Shown here one piece after another: positions 7,334-15,100 of a stretch of 17,920 nt of DNA (positions are counted from its first letter, which is position 1; every line of letters begins with the position of its first letter). The notes below the pieces were generated by a model, which saw only the letters and a program-made list of their open reading frames with translations, was not told the DNA's origin and did not search any database. Made by a program: the position numbers and the translations under genes. The stretch comes from Nitrospinota bacterium (GTDB lineage Bacteria; UBA8248), in assembly GCA_011523725.1 (NCBI GenBank), contig WTGD01000396.1, positions 1 through 17,920 on the forward strand, read 5' to 3'.

Positions 7334-8124
7334 GCCCTCACCACGTCGCACCGCCCGCCGTCCACGTTGATGGACTCGCCCGTGACGTTCGAAGCCAGGT
7401 CGGAGACCAGGAACAAGGCGGCATTGGCGCAATCTTCGGCCCGCGTAAGGCGGTTCATGGGCAGTTCGGCGCGCCTTTCGGCATCCACCTCCTCATACGT
7501 GCGGTTCGTGATCTCGGCGATCCTCGTCGTCTGCCGGACATACCTCGGCGTGTCCGTCGTGCCGGGGTTGATGAGGTTTACGCGGATGTTCTCGGGCGCG
7601 AGCCTGCGGGCGAGCTGGTGCTTGTAGGCGGCGAGACCCGCGTTCGGGATGCAGCCCGAGCCGTGGAATTCCGAGGTATGGACGTGGCTCAGCCCCGAGA
7701 AATAGACGATGGCGCCTCCGCCCCGCTTTCTCATTTGCGGGATTACGGCCTTCGTCACGCGGATGGCGGCGCGGAGTTTCAGGTCGATGGCGAGGTCGGT
7801 GTCCTCATCCGTCGTCACGATGGGGTCCGTGCGCCTGCTCACGCCCGCGGCGCTTACGAAAAAATCGATTCCCCCGAACCGGGCGCAAGTCTCCTCCACC
7901 ACGCGCTCGGTTTGACCCTCAGCGGTGAGGTCGCCCGCCAGCAGTTCCACGCGTCCTCCGGCGGCAATGATTTCTGAAGCCGTCCGATCCAGATTCTCCT
8001 CGTTTCGGGCCGCGAGCGCGACCGAAGCTCCCGCGCGCGCCAGCACCATCGCGCATGCCTGCCCGATGCCCTGGCTCGAACCCGTCACCAGGGCGGTTTT
8101 TCCGTTCAAATCTATCGTGATCAT
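7330..8124 (-). CDS. SDR-family protein with degenerate active site
   Basis: The 264-residue protein has the SDR fold marks TGSSQGIG (14-21), GDLTAE (64-69), ENIRVNLINPGTTDTP (178-193) and the C-terminal NVTGESINVDGG. The catalytic centre is abnormal. NNAG is replaced by SAAG (91-94). After the Ser at 143 the segment reads SEFHGSGCIPNAGLAAYKHQ, so in the place of YxxxK stands SGCIP or GCIPN. The only Tyr and Lys nearby (Y167-K168) are adjacent and out of position. Either the enzyme uses another mechanism, or it is a binding or regulatory protein. GGAAAGGGAAATAG before the ATG supports the start. It is convergent with the previous SDR, whose stop shares the CTAG tetranucleotide, and divergent from pgk. 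The intact frame and conserved cofactor loop argue against a pseudogene. Confidence 0.85.
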   Translation of the reverse strand: MITIDLNGKTALVTGSSQGIGQACAMVLARAGASVALAARNEENLDRTASEIIAAGGRVELLAGDLTAEGQTERVVEETCARFGGIDFFVSAAGVSRRTDPIVTTDEDTDLAIDLKLRAAIRVTKAVIPQMRKRGGGAIVYFSGLSHVHTSEFHGSGCIPNAGLAAYKHQLARRLAPENIRVNLINPGTTDTPRYVRQTTRIAEITNRTYEEVDAERRAELPMNRLTRAEDCANAALFLVSDLASNVTGESINVDGGRCDVVRA

Positions 8125-8304
8125 CTATTTCCCTTTCCTTGCAATCCGTTCATACTCAAAACTGCGTCTGGATTGAATGCAGACGAAACGTCAACACCGC
8201 GACTCTTTGGCCGGGCGCTGGATTTTCATGGCGATTTTTCTTATACACCACTTGTCCTGAGGCGGCATTCCCGGCGGCGTTTACACTCACTAAGGCGGCG
8301 ACCC

Positions 8305-9543
8305 ATGACGAAGAAAAGCATCTCGGACATCGACGTGCGCGGCAAGCGCGTACTCATGCGGGTGGACTTCAACGTTCCACAGAATGCGAACGGCCGCATC
8401 GCCGATGACCGCAGGATCCGCATGGCGCTGCCCACGATCAACCATATATTGAATGGCGGCGGCCGACTTGTTCTCATGAGTCATCTGGGGCGCCCGACGG
8501 GAGAAGGCCCCGATGCAGACGCCAGGTGGACGCTCGCGCCCATCGCCAAGCGCCTCGGGGAGTTGCTCGGCAAGGGCGTCGCCTTCGCGAAAGACTGCGT
8601 GGGCCCTGCCGCCGAGAGCACAGTCGCCGCACTTGGAGACGGGGAATGCTGCCTGCTCGAAAACCTGCGCTTTCACAAAGCCGAGCAGATCAAGGACAAG
8701 GCGGCCTCGGGCGATGCAGTCTTAAAATGCGAAAAAGACGCCTTCGCGCAAGGGCTGGCCGCTTTGGGCGACGTCTACGTGAACGACGCCTTCGGCACCT
8801 GCCACCGTGACAACGCGAGCATGCTCACCGTGCCGCAGATGATGGCGGAAAAACCCCGCGTTGCCGGATTCCTGTTGGAGAAAGAGCTTCAATACCTGGG
8901 CAGCGCGCTGAATGCGCCGGAGCGGCCCTTCCTCGCCATCATCGGCGGCAAGAAGGTCTCGGACAAGATGATGGTCATCGAAACATTGTTGGGCAAATGC
9001 GACCAAGTGCTCATCGGTGGCGCCATGGTCTATACCTTCATGCGGGCGAACGGCCAGGAGACAGGCGAGAGCCTCGTGGAAGAAGACAGGGTGGACGTGG
9101 CTGCGAGGCTGCAGGCCTTAGGCGCCGAGAAACTCGTTCTGCCCACGGACGTCGTCACAGCGCACGCCATCGAAGAAGGCGCGTCCTTCGAGGTATTCCA
9201 GGGCGTGATTCCCGAGGGGCTCATGGGCCTGGACATCGGCCCAGAAACCGCGCGCCGGTTCTCGGAGATGATTTCTGCGGCAAAAACCATCGTCTGGAAC
9301 GGCCCCATGGGCGTTTTCGAGGTCAAGCCCTTCGACGTGGGCACGTTCACCGTCGCGCATGCCCTCGCGGAGGCGACGAAAAACGGCGCCACGAGTGTCA
9401 TCGGCGGCGGCGACAGCGCGGCGGCCATCGAGATGGCCGGGCTGAGCGAACAGGTGAGCCACGTGAGCACGGGCGGCGGAGCGAGCCTTGAGTTCATGGA
9501 GGGAAAATCGTTTCAGGCCGTCGAAATTCTCGATGATTTGTAG
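8305..9543 (+). CDS. pgk: Phosphoglycerate kinase
   Basis: The 412-residue protein is a complete PGK: RVDFNVP (19-25), SHLGRP (59-64), LLENLRFH (117-124), DVYVNDAFGTCHR (156-168), GGKKVSDK (214-221), NGPMGVFE (332-339), GGGDSAAAIE (367-376) and STGGGASLEF (388-397). It transfers a phosphate between 1,3-bisphosphoglycerate and ADP in glycolysis and gluconeogenesis. After LRFHKAEQ there is an insertion (about 128-146, with DKAASGDAVLK) that most bacterial PGKs lack but animal PGKs have at the same place. The start at 8305 follows AAGGCGG; an extension to 8173 has no support. The usual neighbours gap and tpi are absent. The 180-base gap upstream holds a hairpin (CGTCTG/CAGACG, 8165-8185) and at best a weak promoter (TATACA near 8242). 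Confidence 0.97.
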   Translation: MTKKSISDIDVRGKRVLMRVDFNVPQNANGRIADDRRIRMALPTINHILNGGGRLVLMSHLGRPTGEGPDADARWTLAPIAKRLGELLGKGVAFAKDCVGPAAESTVAALGDGECCLLENLRFHKAEQIKDKAASGDAVLKCEKDAFAQGLAALGDVYVNDAFGTCHRDNASMLTVPQMMAEKPRVAGFLLEKELQYLGSALNAPERPFLAIIGGKKVSDKMMVIETLLGKCDQVLIGGAMVYTFMRANGQETGESLVEEDRVDVAARLQALGAEKLVLPTDVVTAHAIEEGASFEVFQGVIPEGLMGLDIGPETARRFSEMISAAKTIVWNGPMGVFEVKPFDVGTFTVAHALAEATKNGATSVIGGGDSAAAIEMAGLSEQVSHVSTGGGASLEFMEGKSFQAVEILDDL

Positions 9544-9622
9544 AGGCCGCGCGGATGCCGCATAATCGTCTCGTCAGGACGAGGATTTCAAGTATTCAAG
9601 CCGCTCTCAAGGGTATACCCGA

Positions 9623-10630
9623 GTGAAGAACAACATTCTGGAGGCCATCGGCGACACGCCTATCGTAAGGCTCAATTCCATCGGCGCGGAAGTCGAATCG
9701 GAGTTGTTCGTCAAGGTCGAATACATGAACCCGGGCCTCTCGGTGAAAGACCGCATCGCGCCGCTGATCGTCGAAGACGCCGAGAAAAAGGGCGAACTCA
9801 AGCCGGGCGGGATGATTGTCGAAGCCACTTCGGGAAACACGGGGGCGGGGCTCGCCATCGTCGCCGCCATCAAGGGCTATCAATGCGTTTTCGTGATGCC
9901 CGACAAGATGAGCCAGGAGAAAGTCGACCGGCTGCGCGCATATGGCGCCAAAGTCATCGTCACGCCCACGGTCGCGCTGGATGACCCCGAGAGTCATTAC
10001 TCAGTCGCGCGCAGGATCGTGGAGGAAACACCCAACTGCATACTGGCGAACCAGTACAACAACCCGAACAATCCCGAGTCCCACTACCGCATGACGGGCC
10101 CCGAAATATGGCGCCAGACGGGAGGCGAATTCGACGCCTTCGTGACGGGCCTGGGCACCGGCGGAACTATCTCGGGCACGGGAAGGTTTTTGAAGGAAAA
10201 GAACCCCAACATCAAGATCGTCGGCGTCGACCCCATCGGCTCGATTCTCTACGGCCTTTTCTACGGGGAAACCGACCCCGAGGCGGGCTCCTACAAGACC
10301 GAGGGAATCGGGGAGAGTTTTAAACCCAATACGCTCAGTTTCGATAACATCGACGAGGTCGTCCGCGTCACCGACGCTGAATGCCTCCTGATGGCGCGCA
10401 GGCTGGCGAGGGAAGAAGGCATCCTGGTCGGCGGCTCGGCAGGCGGCGCGGTGGCGGGCGCCGTGCGCTACGCGGAATCCCTCGAAAAACCCGAAAGAAT
10501 CGTCACCCTCATGCCGGATTCGGGCATGTTCTATCTCAGCAAGATATTCTCCGACGAATGGATGGTCGCCAACGCTTTCCTGGATGAAGAGGAAATTGAA
10601 CGGGCGGCGGCGCCCAGAAGCACGTCCTAG
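9623..10630 (+). CDS. Cystathionine beta-synthase, core enzyme without CBS domains
   Basis: This 335-residue fold-type II PLP enzyme matches the catalytic core of cystathionine beta-synthase better than cysteine synthase. It has SVKDRIA with PLP-binding K42, EATSGNTGAG (67-76), MPDKMSQEKVD (92-102), DDPESHYSVARRI (120-132), GTGGTISGTGR (178-188), GVDPIGSIL (201-209) and GGSAGGAV (270-277). The ending FSDEWMVANAFLDEE also matches CBS. It joins homocysteine and serine to cystathionine. The C-terminal pair of CBS regulatory domains found in the animal enzyme is absent, so no S-adenosylmethionine control is expected. The start is GTG at 9623 with AAGGG nine bases before it. The gap after pgk is 79 bases, with a CTCGTC-AG-GACGAG inverted repeat (9570-9583) too short in its loop for a convincing terminator. 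The gamma-lyase gene follows 45 bases downstream. O-acetylserine or thiol use cannot be excluded. Confidence 0.85.
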   Translation: MKNNILEAIGDTPIVRLNSIGAEVESELFVKVEYMNPGLSVKDRIAPLIVEDAEKKGELKPGGMIVEATSGNTGAGLAIVAAIKGYQCVFVMPDKMSQEKVDRLRAYGAKVIVTPTVALDDPESHYSVARRIVEETPNCILANQYNNPNNPESHYRMTGPEIWRQTGGEFDAFVTGLGTGGTISGTGRFLKEKNPNIKIVGVDPIGSILYGLFYGETDPEAGSYKTEGIGESFKPNTLSFDNIDEVVRVTDAECLLMARRLAREEGILVGGSAGGAVAGAVRYAESLEKPERIVTLMPDSGMFYLSKIFSDEWMVANAFLDEEEIERAAAPRSTS

Positions 10631-10675
10631 AGTCGATACGGAAACAGAAACCACCTCTCGCCTTTTTGGAGCAAA

Positions 10676-11851
10676 ATGAAAATATCCACCAGAGCAGTTC
10701 ACCACGGAAAAGAACCCAACGAACTCACGGGCGCCGTGAAGCCCGACATCTGCCTGAGCAGCACGTTCAAGCAACACACGCCCGGCGACCCCGTGGGCGA
10801 TTTCGAATACTCGCGCTCGGGCAACCCGACGCGAGAGGCCCTGGAGCAAAACATCGCAGGCCTCGAGCGTCCCGAAGGCGCAGACACCGAGTGCCACGGG
10901 CTGGCCTTCTCCTCGGGCCTGGGCGCCACCACCACGATACTCTTCGCCCTGCTCTCACGCGACGACCACATGCTCTGCTCCGACGACGTATACGGCGGGA
11001 CCTTCCGCCTCATCACAGGCAAGGATTTCCGGGGATTCGAGAAATTCGGCGTCGCGTGCGACTACGTGGACATGGCGGACGAGGAATCCCTGGCCGGGAA
11101 AATCCGGGAGAACACGCGGCTCATCTGGATAGAAAGCCCCACGAACCCGCTCTTGAAGATGGCCGACATTCAGAGTATTGCGACGACATACGGGAGCGAC
11201 GGCGTCATCATCGCCGTGGACAACACCTTCATGAGCCCCTACTTCCAGAGGCCGCTCGCGCTGGGGGCCGACATCGCCGTTCACAGCACGACGAAATACA
11301 TCGGCGGGCACAGCGACGTCGTGGGCGGCGCCCTGGTGACGAAAAGCCGGGCGCTCCATGAGCGCATCAAGCATTACCAGAACGCCCTCGGAGCGACTCC
11401 CGCCCCTTTCGACTGCTACATGACCATGCGGGGCATCGACACCCTGCCCGTGCGGATGGAAAAACACCAGGAAAACGCCATGAAAATCGCCGGGTTTCTG
11501 GAGGGGCACGCGGGCGTTGCGAAAGTCATCTACCCAGGCCTCGCCTCCCACCCTCAGCATGAGTTGGCGAAAAAGCAGATGAGCGGCTTCGGCGGGATGC
11601 TGGCGTTCTACCTGAAAGGCGGTCTGCCCGAGGCGAGGAGGTTTCTCGAAAACGTCCGGCTGTTCACCCTGGCGGAGAGCCTGGGGGGCACGGAATCCCT
11701 CGTGGAGCATCCCGCCATCATGACGCACGCTTCCCTCACCGAGGAGAGCAGAGAGGCGCTCGGCATCAGCGACACCTTGATCCGGCTTTCCGTGGGAATC
11801 GAGGACGCAGACGATCTGATCGAAGATCTCGATCAGGCCCTGAAGGCATAA
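10676..11851 (+). CDS. Cystathionine gamma-lyase (Cys/Met metabolism PLP enzyme)
   Basis: The 391-residue protein is a complete member of the gamma-family of PLP enzymes. YSRSGNP (45-51), SSGLGA (79-84), DDVYGGT (103-109), ESPTNP (153-158), VDNTFMSPY (181-189) and HSTTKYIGGHSDVVGG (203-218, with K207 binding PLP) are all present. SLGGTESLVEHPAIMTH with E340 keeps the Glu that marks gamma-lyases among close relatives. The enzyme splits cystathionine to cysteine, 2-oxobutyrate and ammonia. With the CBS gene just upstream it would complete reverse transsulfuration. GGAG five bases before the ATG (TTTGGAGCAAAATG) supports the start. A strong terminator follows the stop. Cystathionine gamma-synthase or O-acetylhomoserine sulfhydrylase is the alternative within this superfamily, but the CBS neighbour favours the lyase. 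Confidence 0.88.
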   Translation: MKISTRAVHHGKEPNELTGAVKPDICLSSTFKQHTPGDPVGDFEYSRSGNPTREALEQNIAGLERPEGADTECHGLAFSSGLGATTTILFALLSRDDHMLCSDDVYGGTFRLITGKDFRGFEKFGVACDYVDMADEESLAGKIRENTRLIWIESPTNPLLKMADIQSIATTYGSDGVIIAVDNTFMSPYFQRPLALGADIAVHSTTKYIGGHSDVVGGALVTKSRALHERIKHYQNALGATPAPFDCYMTMRGIDTLPVRMEKHQENAMKIAGFLEGHAGVAKVIYPGLASHPQHELAKKQMSGFGGMLAFYLKGGLPEARRFLENVRLFTLAESLGGTESLVEHPAIMTHASLTEESREALGISDTLIRLSVGIEDADDLIEDLDQALKA

Positions 11852-11863
11852 TTATTTTTGCGC

Positions 11864-11913
11864 AAAAAAAAACCATCTCCAGGCCCTCTATGAGGCCGGA
11901 AGATGGTTTTTTC
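11864..11913. terminator. Bidirectional rho-independent terminator
   Basis: AAAAAACCATCT (11867-11878) pairs with AGATGGTTTTTT (11901-11912), a 12-bp stem continued inward by CC/GG and GGCC/GGCC around an 8-base loop. A nine-base A run precedes it and a T run follows, so it has a U-tract in both directions. It lies between the convergent gamma-lyase (stop 11851) and msrP (stop 11928) and serves both. Confidence 0.9.
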
Positions 11914-11927
11914 TCTAAAACCCACGC

Positions 11928-12932
11928 TTACATGAAATACTTCCGGTTGTTCATGTCCGGGTACATGTCCCCCACCCATTTCGCATAGCCGTTGAACAGG
12001 AGCGTCGGCCTTCTCTCGTTCGTTCCCAGCATGCGCTCCGATGCCTGGGACCATCTGGGGTGGTTAAATTTCGGGTTGATGTTGGCCCAGAAACCGTATT
12101 CGCTGGGTCCCGCCTTCTCCCAGAACGTACGGGGCCGCTTATCGGTGAATTCGATGGAAACGACGGACTTGATGCTCTTGAATCCATATTTCCAGGGCAC
12201 CACCAGTCGCAGTGGGGCGCCGTGCTGCTGCGGCATAGGGTGACCGTAAATGCCCGTGCCCATGATTGCCAGATCGTTCATGGCCTCCTTCATGGTGAGA
12301 CCTTCCACGTAGGGCCACGGGTACCAGACCTGGAGTTGCCCCAACGCCACCTTGCGGTTCAGAAAAGTGGTGAATTTGACGTACTTCGCCTTGCTTGTAG
12401 GTTCTACTTTCTTGATTAGTTCCGATATCTTGAAACCCGTCCACGGAACGGCCATCGCCCACGCTTCCACGCAGCGGAAACGATACAGCCGCTCCTCGAG
12501 CGTCATTCCTTTGATCAACTCGTCGATGTCGTAGGTTTTCGGCTTTTTGACGTGGCCTTTCACCTCCACCTGCCAGGGGCGCGTTTCCATGCGCTTGGCG
12601 AGCCAGGAGATCGCCTTGTTGCCGCCGAACTCGTAGAAATTGTTGTACTCGGCCGCCACTTTTTCATCCGTCAGAGGCCGATCCAGCGTAAAGGCGGGGT
12701 TCCGGCGCGCCGGGTAAAGGCCCACCGTCTGATCCTTAGGGTGTGCGACCCCCTTTTTCGCCTTTGCAAGAGCGACCGGGCCATCGCGTTCGGGCCAGTA
12801 GGGAGGCGTCACCATCTGGCTCAGCATCAGACCCGCACCGCCCGCCAAGAACTTGCGGCGGTTCAGAAAAACGGATTCCGGCGTGGCCTCGCGCTCGGGC
12901 ATCGACCATTCGGGCTTTTTGATGTAATTCAT
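11928..12932 (-). CDS. msrP: Protein-methionine-sulfoxide reductase catalytic subunit MsrP (molybdenum)
   Basis: The 334-residue protein matches MsrP (YedY) in length and sequence. It has a twin-arginine signal (NRRKFLAGGAGLML, 24-37), EFGGNK, RPWQVEVKG (118-126), YRFRCVEAWAMAVPWTGF (150-167) with the molybdenum-ligating Cys C154, GIYGHPMPQQHGAPLRLVVP (227-246) and a GFKSIKSV stretch. The enzyme is exported folded by Tat with its molybdopterin cofactor and reduces oxidised methionines in periplasmic proteins, so the host is probably Gram-negative. Its usual membrane haem partner MsrQ is not downstream: a terminator follows at once, and upstream lies a divergent gene. The electron donor is therefore elsewhere or different. 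The start at 12932 has AAGGGGACGAC before ATG; the longer frame to 13031 would displace the Tat motif. Confidence 0.93.
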   Translation of the reverse strand: MNYIKKPEWSMPEREATPESVFLNRRKFLAGGAGLMLSQMVTPPYWPERDGPVALAKAKKGVAHPKDQTVGLYPARRNPAFTLDRPLTDEKVAAEYNNFYEFGGNKAISWLAKRMETRPWQVEVKGHVKKPKTYDIDELIKGMTLEERLYRFRCVEAWAMAVPWTGFKISELIKKVEPTSKAKYVKFTTFLNRKVALGQLQVWYPWPYVEGLTMKEAMNDLAIMGTGIYGHPMPQQHGAPLRLVVPWKYGFKSIKSVVSIEFTDKRPRTFWEKAGPSEYGFWANINPKFNHPRWSQASERMLGTNERRPTLLFNGYAKWVGDMYPDMNNRKYFM

Positions 12933-13026
12933 GTCGTCCCCTTTTGGGTGGCGGCTGGAGTTGCGTTCGTCCTCCAGAACAGGCGAACCGGAGGGATTCG
13001 CCTTCCATGACGGCTCTTGGGAATAT

Positions 13027-13055
13027 ATCATAGAAATCTCACCAAAGTGAGAAAA
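13027..13055 (-). promoter_or_regulatory. msrP promoter with palindromic operator
   Basis: On the minus strand a TATGAT -10 box (13032-13027) lies about 95 bases before the msrP start, with a poor -35 (TTTTCT) 17 bases upstream. The spacer is almost filled by the perfect inverted repeat TCTCAC-CAAA-GTGAGA (13037-13052). A repressor bound there would block the polymerase. The protein that binds is unknown. Confidence 0.4.
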
Positions 13056-13072
13056 CCCTATTTGAAGGAATC

Positions 13073-13087
13073 GTTATCGTTGATAAC
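13073..13087. promoter_or_regulatory. Inverted repeat upstream of the Ldh_2 gene
   Basis: GTTATC-GTT-GATAAC is a perfect 6-bp inverted repeat centred about 74 bases before the dehydrogenase start and 50 bases from the msrP promoter. It could be an operator for either divergent gene. No convincing promoter for the plus-strand gene was recognised. Confidence 0.3.
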
Positions 13088-13153
13088 CGTGCGCATCCGC
13101 TCCGCAGGCGCATCCCACACATGAACAATTCATCATTCGATCGAGGAGACCCG

Positions 13154-14212
13154 ATGCCCGAAATACGCTACCCCGTCGAACGCCTGGAGAATTTCATTCA
13201 CGCCGTCCTGACGGCGCACGACGTTTTGGACGCTCATGCGCGCATCTGCGCCGTCCGCATGATCGAGGCCGACCTCCACGGGATGCACGGACACGGCATC
13301 TTCAGGCTCCCTCCGTATTGCCGAAGAATCCGCGAAGGCGGCTACAACCTGAGGCCCGACATCCGTGCAGAGCGCGAAACCGCCGTGAGCGCACTGGTCG
13401 ACGGGGACAACGGCTTCGGCCAGGTGGTCGTGACGTTCGCGGCCGAACTCGCCATCCAGAAGGCGCGAGAAAACGGGCTCGCGTGGATCGGCATACACCA
13501 CGGGAACCACGCGGGGGCCGCGGGCGTCTACGCCGCCCTGCCCCTCGCGCACGACATGATCGGGATGTACATGGCCGTTGCCAACGCCAACCACATGCCG
13601 CCCTGGGGCGGCGTCGACATGCTCCTGAGCACCAACCCCATCGCCTACGCCATCCCCGCGGGCGAGGAGCCGCCCTTCGTGCTCGACATGGCCACCACCG
13701 AGACCTCCTACGGAAAGGTGAAGGTCTACGCCCAGGAGGGAAAGCCGATGCCGGAGGGTTGGATGATGACCAAAGACGGAAAGCCCCTCACCGACGCCTC
13801 GCGCGCCGAGGAGGGTTTTCTGCTGCCCATCGGGGGGCACAAGGGCTATGGGCTCAACATGATGATCGGCGCGCTCGCCGGCGTGCTGAACGGAGCCGCT
13901 TTCGGTTCGGACGTCATCGACTTCAACAAGGATTTCAAGACGCCCACGAACACCGGCCAGGTATTTTTCGCTATGCGGCCGGACATCTTCCGCGCCCTCG
14001 ATGACTTCAAGGCGGAGATGGACCTGAGAATCCGCGAGATCAGGAATTCCGCGCCCATGGAGGGGGGAGGCCCCATCCGGATTCCCGGCGAGAATCTCGC
14101 GCGCCGAAAAGAGCAGATGCGCCGCGAGGGCGTGCCCGTCGCCGCGCCCGTGCTCGCCCAGCTCAGGGAACTGGCCGAAGAACTCGGCCTGGACGACAAA
14201 CTCGCCGACTGA
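13154..14212 (+). CDS. Malate/L-lactate dehydrogenase family (Ldh_2) oxidoreductase
   Basis: The 352-residue protein belongs to the Ldh_2/MDH2 family (PF02615), whose NAD(P)-dependent members include ureidoglycolate, sulfolactate, 2,3-diketogulonate and malate dehydrogenases. Family marks are EADLHGMHGHGIFRLPPY (38-55, with the catalytic-region His H47), the HHGNHAGAAGVYA stretch, LLSTNPIAYAIP, FVLDMATTETSYGKVKVY and LPIGGHKGYGLNMMI near the C-terminal third. In most relatives the first motif reads DLRGxxSHG; here it is DLHGMHGHG. The start was set at 13154 because GAGGAG lies six bases upstream; an ATG at 13121 has no site. The stop abuts that of the convergent exporter gene inside the palindrome TGATCA. 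The substrate is a 2-hydroxyacid of unknown kind. Confidence 0.9.
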   Translation: MPEIRYPVERLENFIHAVLTAHDVLDAHARICAVRMIEADLHGMHGHGIFRLPPYCRRIREGGYNLRPDIRAERETAVSALVDGDNGFGQVVVTFAAELAIQKARENGLAWIGIHHGNHAGAAGVYAALPLAHDMIGMYMAVANANHMPPWGGVDMLLSTNPIAYAIPAGEEPPFVLDMATTETSYGKVKVYAQEGKPMPEGWMMTKDGKPLTDASRAEEGFLLPIGGHKGYGLNMMIGALAGVLNGAAFGSDVIDFNKDFKTPTNTGQVFFAMRPDIFRALDDFKAEMDLRIREIRNSAPMEGGGPIRIPGENLARRKEQMRREGVPVAAPVLAQLRELAEELGLDDKLAD

Positions 14213-15073
14213 TCACGCCAGGCTGATCAGCGCGCCTCCAGCGACGATGAAGGCCGCGCCCAGCACCATGAGCGGCGTCAGCGGCTCCATGCCTTGCGGC
14301 AAGAATCGCGAGAAAAGCAGAACGAACAATGGCTGGGCCGAGGTGATCGGCGTCACGACGACGATGCGGCCCTCCTCGAGCGCGAAGAATAGCGAGGTCA
14401 GCGCCGAGAAACTCGCGATGCCCACGAGTATGAAATAGAACAGACCCTTCCCTGTGAAACCCTTACGCCCGCTTTTCGAATTCGCCAGAACCAGGGCCAT
14501 GACGATGCTCGACGTTCCCGCCATGACGAAAATCGCCAGTGTCTTGTAGGGCACGTCCGGTGAGGAATAGCGGATGATGAGGTCGCGCATGACCCAGATG
14601 AGCGTGGCGCCCAGGGCGTAGGCGATTCCGGTGATCGCCCACGAGCGCATCTCCCCTTTTTTGATCGACAAGACGACGATGCCGCAGATGATGAGCGCGG
14701 TTCCCAGGGCGAGAATAGGCGTGAGTTGCTCGCCCAGCAACAGAACGGCCAGCGTGCTCGAAAAAAGCGGGCCCAGACCGCGCAGGATTCCCGAGGGCGC
14801 CGCCCCGATGCGCTGTACACCCGCGAACTGAAACGTCCTCGATATGCTGGGGGTGATCACGCCGAGTCCGACGAACCAGAGCAGGTGCGGGTTGGCGAAA
14901 GCACTCATCGGCACGCTCGCCGCTATCCAGGGCAGATAGAGAAGCGCCACCGTGGCCGAGGCCACGAACCCGCCGAACACGGGAGTCGCCTCCCGCGTCG
15001 CCAGACGCGAGAAGATGAAGGTCAGCGCAAAGAAGGCCGACGCCGCAACGGCCAGGGGAATTTCTGTCAACAC
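14213..15073 (-). CDS. EamA/DMT-superfamily transporter
   Basis: The 286-residue protein is strongly hydrophobic, with about ten membrane segments in two EamA repeats. The first starts PLAVAASAFFALTFIFSRLA, and the second starts WAITGIAYALGATLIWVMRD near residue 144. The first repeat holds the typical FAGVQRIGAAPSGILRGLGPLF stretch followed by LAVLLLGEQLTP. The second ends VTPITSAQPLFVLLFSRF then EPLTPLMVLGAAFIVAGG. Members of this family sit in the inner membrane and usually export metabolites or amino acids; the substrate cannot be read from sequence. The start is GTG with GAGG eight bases upstream; TTG three bases later is also possible. It lies downstream of the M24 peptidase on the same strand, but a terminator separates them. 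Its stop directly abuts that of the convergent Ldh_2 gene. Confidence 0.88.
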   Translation of the reverse strand: MLTEIPLAVAASAFFALTFIFSRLATREATPVFGGFVASATVALLYLPWIAASVPMSAFANPHLLWFVGLGVITPSISRTFQFAGVQRIGAAPSGILRGLGPLFSSTLAVLLLGEQLTPILALGTALIICGIVVLSIKKGEMRSWAITGIAYALGATLIWVMRDLIIRYSSPDVPYKTLAIFVMAGTSSIVMALVLANSKSGRKGFTGKGLFYFILVGIASFSALTSLFFALEEGRIVVVTPITSAQPLFVLLFSRFLPQGMEPLTPLMVLGAAFIVAGGALISLA

Positions 15074-15100
15074 ATGCCTCGCCTCACAACCAGCATAATG

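Noticed and set aside
6727..7977. Long plus-strand frame crossing both SDR genes
   Set aside because: It is out of frame with SDR1 and antisense to SDR2; the product is Arg-rich without domain signs.
9570..9583. Terminator after pgk (CTCGTC-AG-GACGAG)
   Set aside because: The stem is six pairs with a two-base loop and no T run follows, so it is not a convincing terminator.
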